From Actinomycetes bacterium (GTDB lineage: Bacteria > Actinomycetota > Actinomycetes > Actinomycetales > Microbacteriaceae), in contig JAEWDJ010000037.1 of NCBI GenBank assembly GCA_023390155.1, positions 1 to 6,117 on the forward strand: DNA of 6,117 bases, in the 5' to 3' direction. A program made the translations under genes and the position numbers. Of this stretch, positions 4,299-6,117 are shown piece by piece; position 1 is the first letter of the stretch, and each line of letters opens with the position of its first letter. The notes below the pieces were generated by a model. The model ran no database searches. It worked only from the letters and a program-made list of their open reading frames with translations, and was not told the origin of the DNA.

Positions 4299-6109
4299 GC
4301 ACCGCATCCGTGATCGGGGTCGAGGGCGAAGAGCGCCACGACCTCAGCAAAGAGGAGAGCCGCCAGGTCCGGCGCCGCTCGCTGCGGCTGCTCGGGTCGC
4401 TGCTGAGCCCGCTGCGCCTGCGGCTCGTGCTGACCGCCGCCGTCGTCGTGGTGAGCACCGCCGGTCAGGTGGCGGGCCCGGCCATCATCGCCTTCGGGAT
4501 CGACAACGGTCTGCCCGCGCTGATGGAGCAGAACTGGTTCCCGCTGGCGGCGGCCGGTGTCGCGTACCTGGTCACCGGCGTCATCGGCGCCGGGCTGATC
4601 GCCTGGTACACGGTGCTCAGCGCCCGCATCAGCCAGGCCATCCTGATCGATCTGCGCAAGCGGGTCTTCCTGCACACCCAGAAGCTCTCGCTCGAGTTCC
4701 ACGAGTCGTACACGTCGGGCCGCATCATCTCGCGGCAGACGAGCGACCTGGACTCGATCCGCGAGCTCCTGGACTCCGGCATCAACCAGCTGGTGCAGGG
4801 CTTCCTGTACATGCTGTTCATCGCGATCGCCCTGTTCGCGGTCGACTGGGTGAGCGGCGTGGTCCTGCTGGTGTCGCTCGTGCCGCTCTACCTGCTCACG
4901 CGCTGGTTCCAGAAGCGCTCGCAGACGCTGTTCCGCATCTCGCGGGTGGCGTCGGCGAAGCTCATCGTGCACTTCGTCGAGACGATGACGGGCATCCGCG
5001 CCGTCAAGGCGTTCCGCAAGGAGAAGCGCAACGAGAAGGAGTTCGGCGGGCTGGTGGAGGACTACCGCGACGTCAACGCGCGCGTCATCCAGCTGTTCGG
5101 GATCTTCGACCCCGGGCTCGTGATGATCGGCAACGTGACGGTGGGCGTGGTCCTGCTCGTCGGCGGCTTCCGCGTGGCCGACGGTCAGCTGGCCATCGGC
5201 GTGCTCCTGGCGGCCCTGCTGTACACACGCCGGTTCTTCGACCCGATGGAGGAGATGGCGATGTTCTACAACTCCTACCAGTCGGCCGCGGCCGCGCTCG
5301 AGAAGATCTCGGGCGTCCTGGAGGAGGAGCCGAGCGTCCCGGACCCGATCAAGCCGGTCGACCTCTGGACGGCGGAAGGGCACGTGCGTTTCGACGACGT
5401 GACCTTCGCCTACAAGGAGGACCGGGTCATCCTGCCGGAGTTCAGCCTGGACATCCCGGCCGGACAGACGATCGCGCTCGTGGGCTCGACAGGTGCGGGC
5501 AAGTCGACGCTGGCCAAGCTCATCTCGCGGTTCTACGACCCGAGCGCGGGCGAGGTCTCGCTCGACGGCGTGGACCTGCGCGACCTGCACCCGAAGGACC
5601 TGCGCCGGGCGATCGTCATGGTCACGCAGGAGGCGTACCTCTTCAGCGGGTCCGTGGCGGACAACATCGCGCTGGGCAAGCCGGACGCCACCCGCGATGA
5701 GGTCGTCGAGGCGGCGAAGGCGGTGGGCGCGCACACGTTCATCGAGGGGCTGCCGAACGGCTACGACACCGACGTGAACAAGCGCGGCGGGCGGGTGTCC
5801 GCGGGTCAGCGCCAGCTGATCTCGTTCGCCCGCGCGTTCCTCGCGAACCCGGCGGTGCTGATCCTGGACGAGGCCACCAGCTCGCTCGACATCCCGAGCG
5901 AGCGCCTGGTGCAGGAGGCGCTGCAGACGCTGCTCGCCGACCGCACCGCGGTGATCATCGCCCACCGGCTCTCCACGGTCGCCATCGCGGACCGCGTGCT
6001 CGTGCTGGAGCACGGCCGCGTGGTCGAGGACGGCACCCCGGACGACCTGATCGCCGGCACCGGGCGGTTCGCCCAGCTGCACGCGGCGTGGCGGGACTCC
6101 CTGGTGTAG
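4295..6109 (+). CDS. Heterodimeric ABC multidrug exporter, half 2 (catalytic Glu subunit)
   Basis: A 604-residue half-transporter with the same plan: six membrane helices in about residues 43-318 and a nucleotide-binding domain from about 364. Motifs are A-loop Tyr373, Walker A GSTGAGKST (397-405, Lys403), Q-loop Gln445, Walker B LILDE with Asp525 and catalytic Glu526, D-loop SSLD and H-loop His557. The ABC signature is altered to VSAGQ (501-505) within GGRVSAGQRQ. In a dimer this Walker A/B set faces the perfect LSGGQ of half 1 to make the working ATP site. Its VSAGQ faces the Asp527 site of half 1 to make the non-hydrolytic one. The complementarity strongly supports obligate pairing with the upstream product. 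It starts with GTG in a 4-nt overlap. The gene ends 8 nt before the window edge, so any terminator or further operon member is out of view. Known relatives (BmrCD, LmrCD, TM287/288, TmrAB, PatAB) are mostly drug exporters; substrate here is inference. Confidence 0.93.
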   Translation: MSTASVIGVEGEERHDLSKEESRQVRRRSLRLLGSLLSPLRLRLVLTAAVVVVSTAGQVAGPAIIAFGIDNGLPALMEQNWFPLAAAGVAYLVTGVIGAGLIAWYTVLSARISQAILIDLRKRVFLHTQKLSLEFHESYTSGRIISRQTSDLDSIRELLDSGINQLVQGFLYMLFIAIALFAVDWVSGVVLLVSLVPLYLLTRWFQKRSQTLFRISRVASAKLIVHFVETMTGIRAVKAFRKEKRNEKEFGGLVEDYRDVNARVIQLFGIFDPGLVMIGNVTVGVVLLVGGFRVADGQLAIGVLLAALLYTRRFFDPMEEMAMFYNSYQSAAAALEKISGVLEEEPSVPDPIKPVDLWTAEGHVRFDDVTFAYKEDRVILPEFSLDIPAGQTIALVGSTGAGKSTLAKLISRFYDPSAGEVSLDGVDLRDLHPKDLRRAIVMVTQEAYLFSGSVADNIALGKPDATRDEVVEAAKAVGAHTFIEGLPNGYDTDVNKRGGRVSAGQRQLISFARAFLANPAVLILDEATSSLDIPSERLVQEALQTLLADRTAVIIAHRLSTVAIADRVLVLEHGRVVEDGTPDDLIAGTGRFAQLHAAWRDSLV

Positions 6110-6117
6110 CGGTCGAC

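Noticed and set aside
2382..4307. Minus-strand open frame of 641 codons opposite exporter half 1
   Set aside because: It is the antisense shadow of a well-supported ABC gene, rich in low-complexity charged stretches and without its own promoter or SD.
4229..6082. Minus-strand open frame of 617 codons opposite exporter half 2
   Set aside because: Same antisense shadow effect. The + strand carries all ABC motifs and a full ribosome binding site.

Overview
The window is gene-dense, very GC-rich DNA with codons ending mostly in G or C. It has GTG starts, a leaderless-type promoter and TANNNT -10 boxes, which suggests an actinobacterium, plausibly Microbacteriaceae (Leifsonia/Microbacterium-like). 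That placement is inferred from composition and protein style, not from a marker gene. All supported genes lie on the + strand.

Layout. (1) Positions 3-719 hold the C-terminal two thirds of a leucine/valine/phenylalanine-type amino-acid dehydrogenase, cut by the left edge. (2) A -10 box 8 nt before an ATG, which suggests a leaderless transcript, leads into 745-1968. This gene encodes an unusual protein with four N-terminal membrane helices followed by a complete dimethylarginine dimethylaminohydrolase (DDAH)-like domain. (3) Two adjacent strong hairpins (1972-2008 and 2009-2063) close that unit. (4) A 330-nt regulatory leader follows: a promoter with the layout of WhiB7-dependent promoters (AAAA, 3 nt, TTGCGG, 18 nt, TAGGCT), a 27-codon leader ORF with a strong Shine-Dalgarno (SD), then a region with four alternating GGGTC/GACCC segments that can pair as 1:2 + 3:4 or as 2:3. 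(5) Two overlapping genes, 2454-4298 and 4295-6109, encode the halves of a heterodimeric type IV ABC exporter.

How it fits together. The exporter halves carry complementary defects. Half 1 has Asp for the catalytic Glu and Glu for the Q-loop Gln but a perfect LSGGQ. Half 2 has an intact catalytic Glu and Gln but a VSAGQ signature. The dimer should therefore have one working and one degenerate ATP site, as in BmrCD, LmrCD, TM287/288 and TmrAB. The leader resembles in logic the bmrB leader peptide of Bacillus bmrCD, where ribosome stalling by antibiotics relieves attenuation. Here it appears joined to an actinobacterial WhiB7-like promoter. The most interesting hypothesis in the window is therefore a drug-inducible multidrug exporter under two layers of ribosome-linked control. 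The sequence elements are directly visible; the regulatory mechanism is inferred.

No RNA genes, mobile elements or CRISPR arrays were found. The only gene-poor stretch over 300 bases is 1969-2453, which is filled by the hairpins, promoter, leader ORF and pairing elements described.
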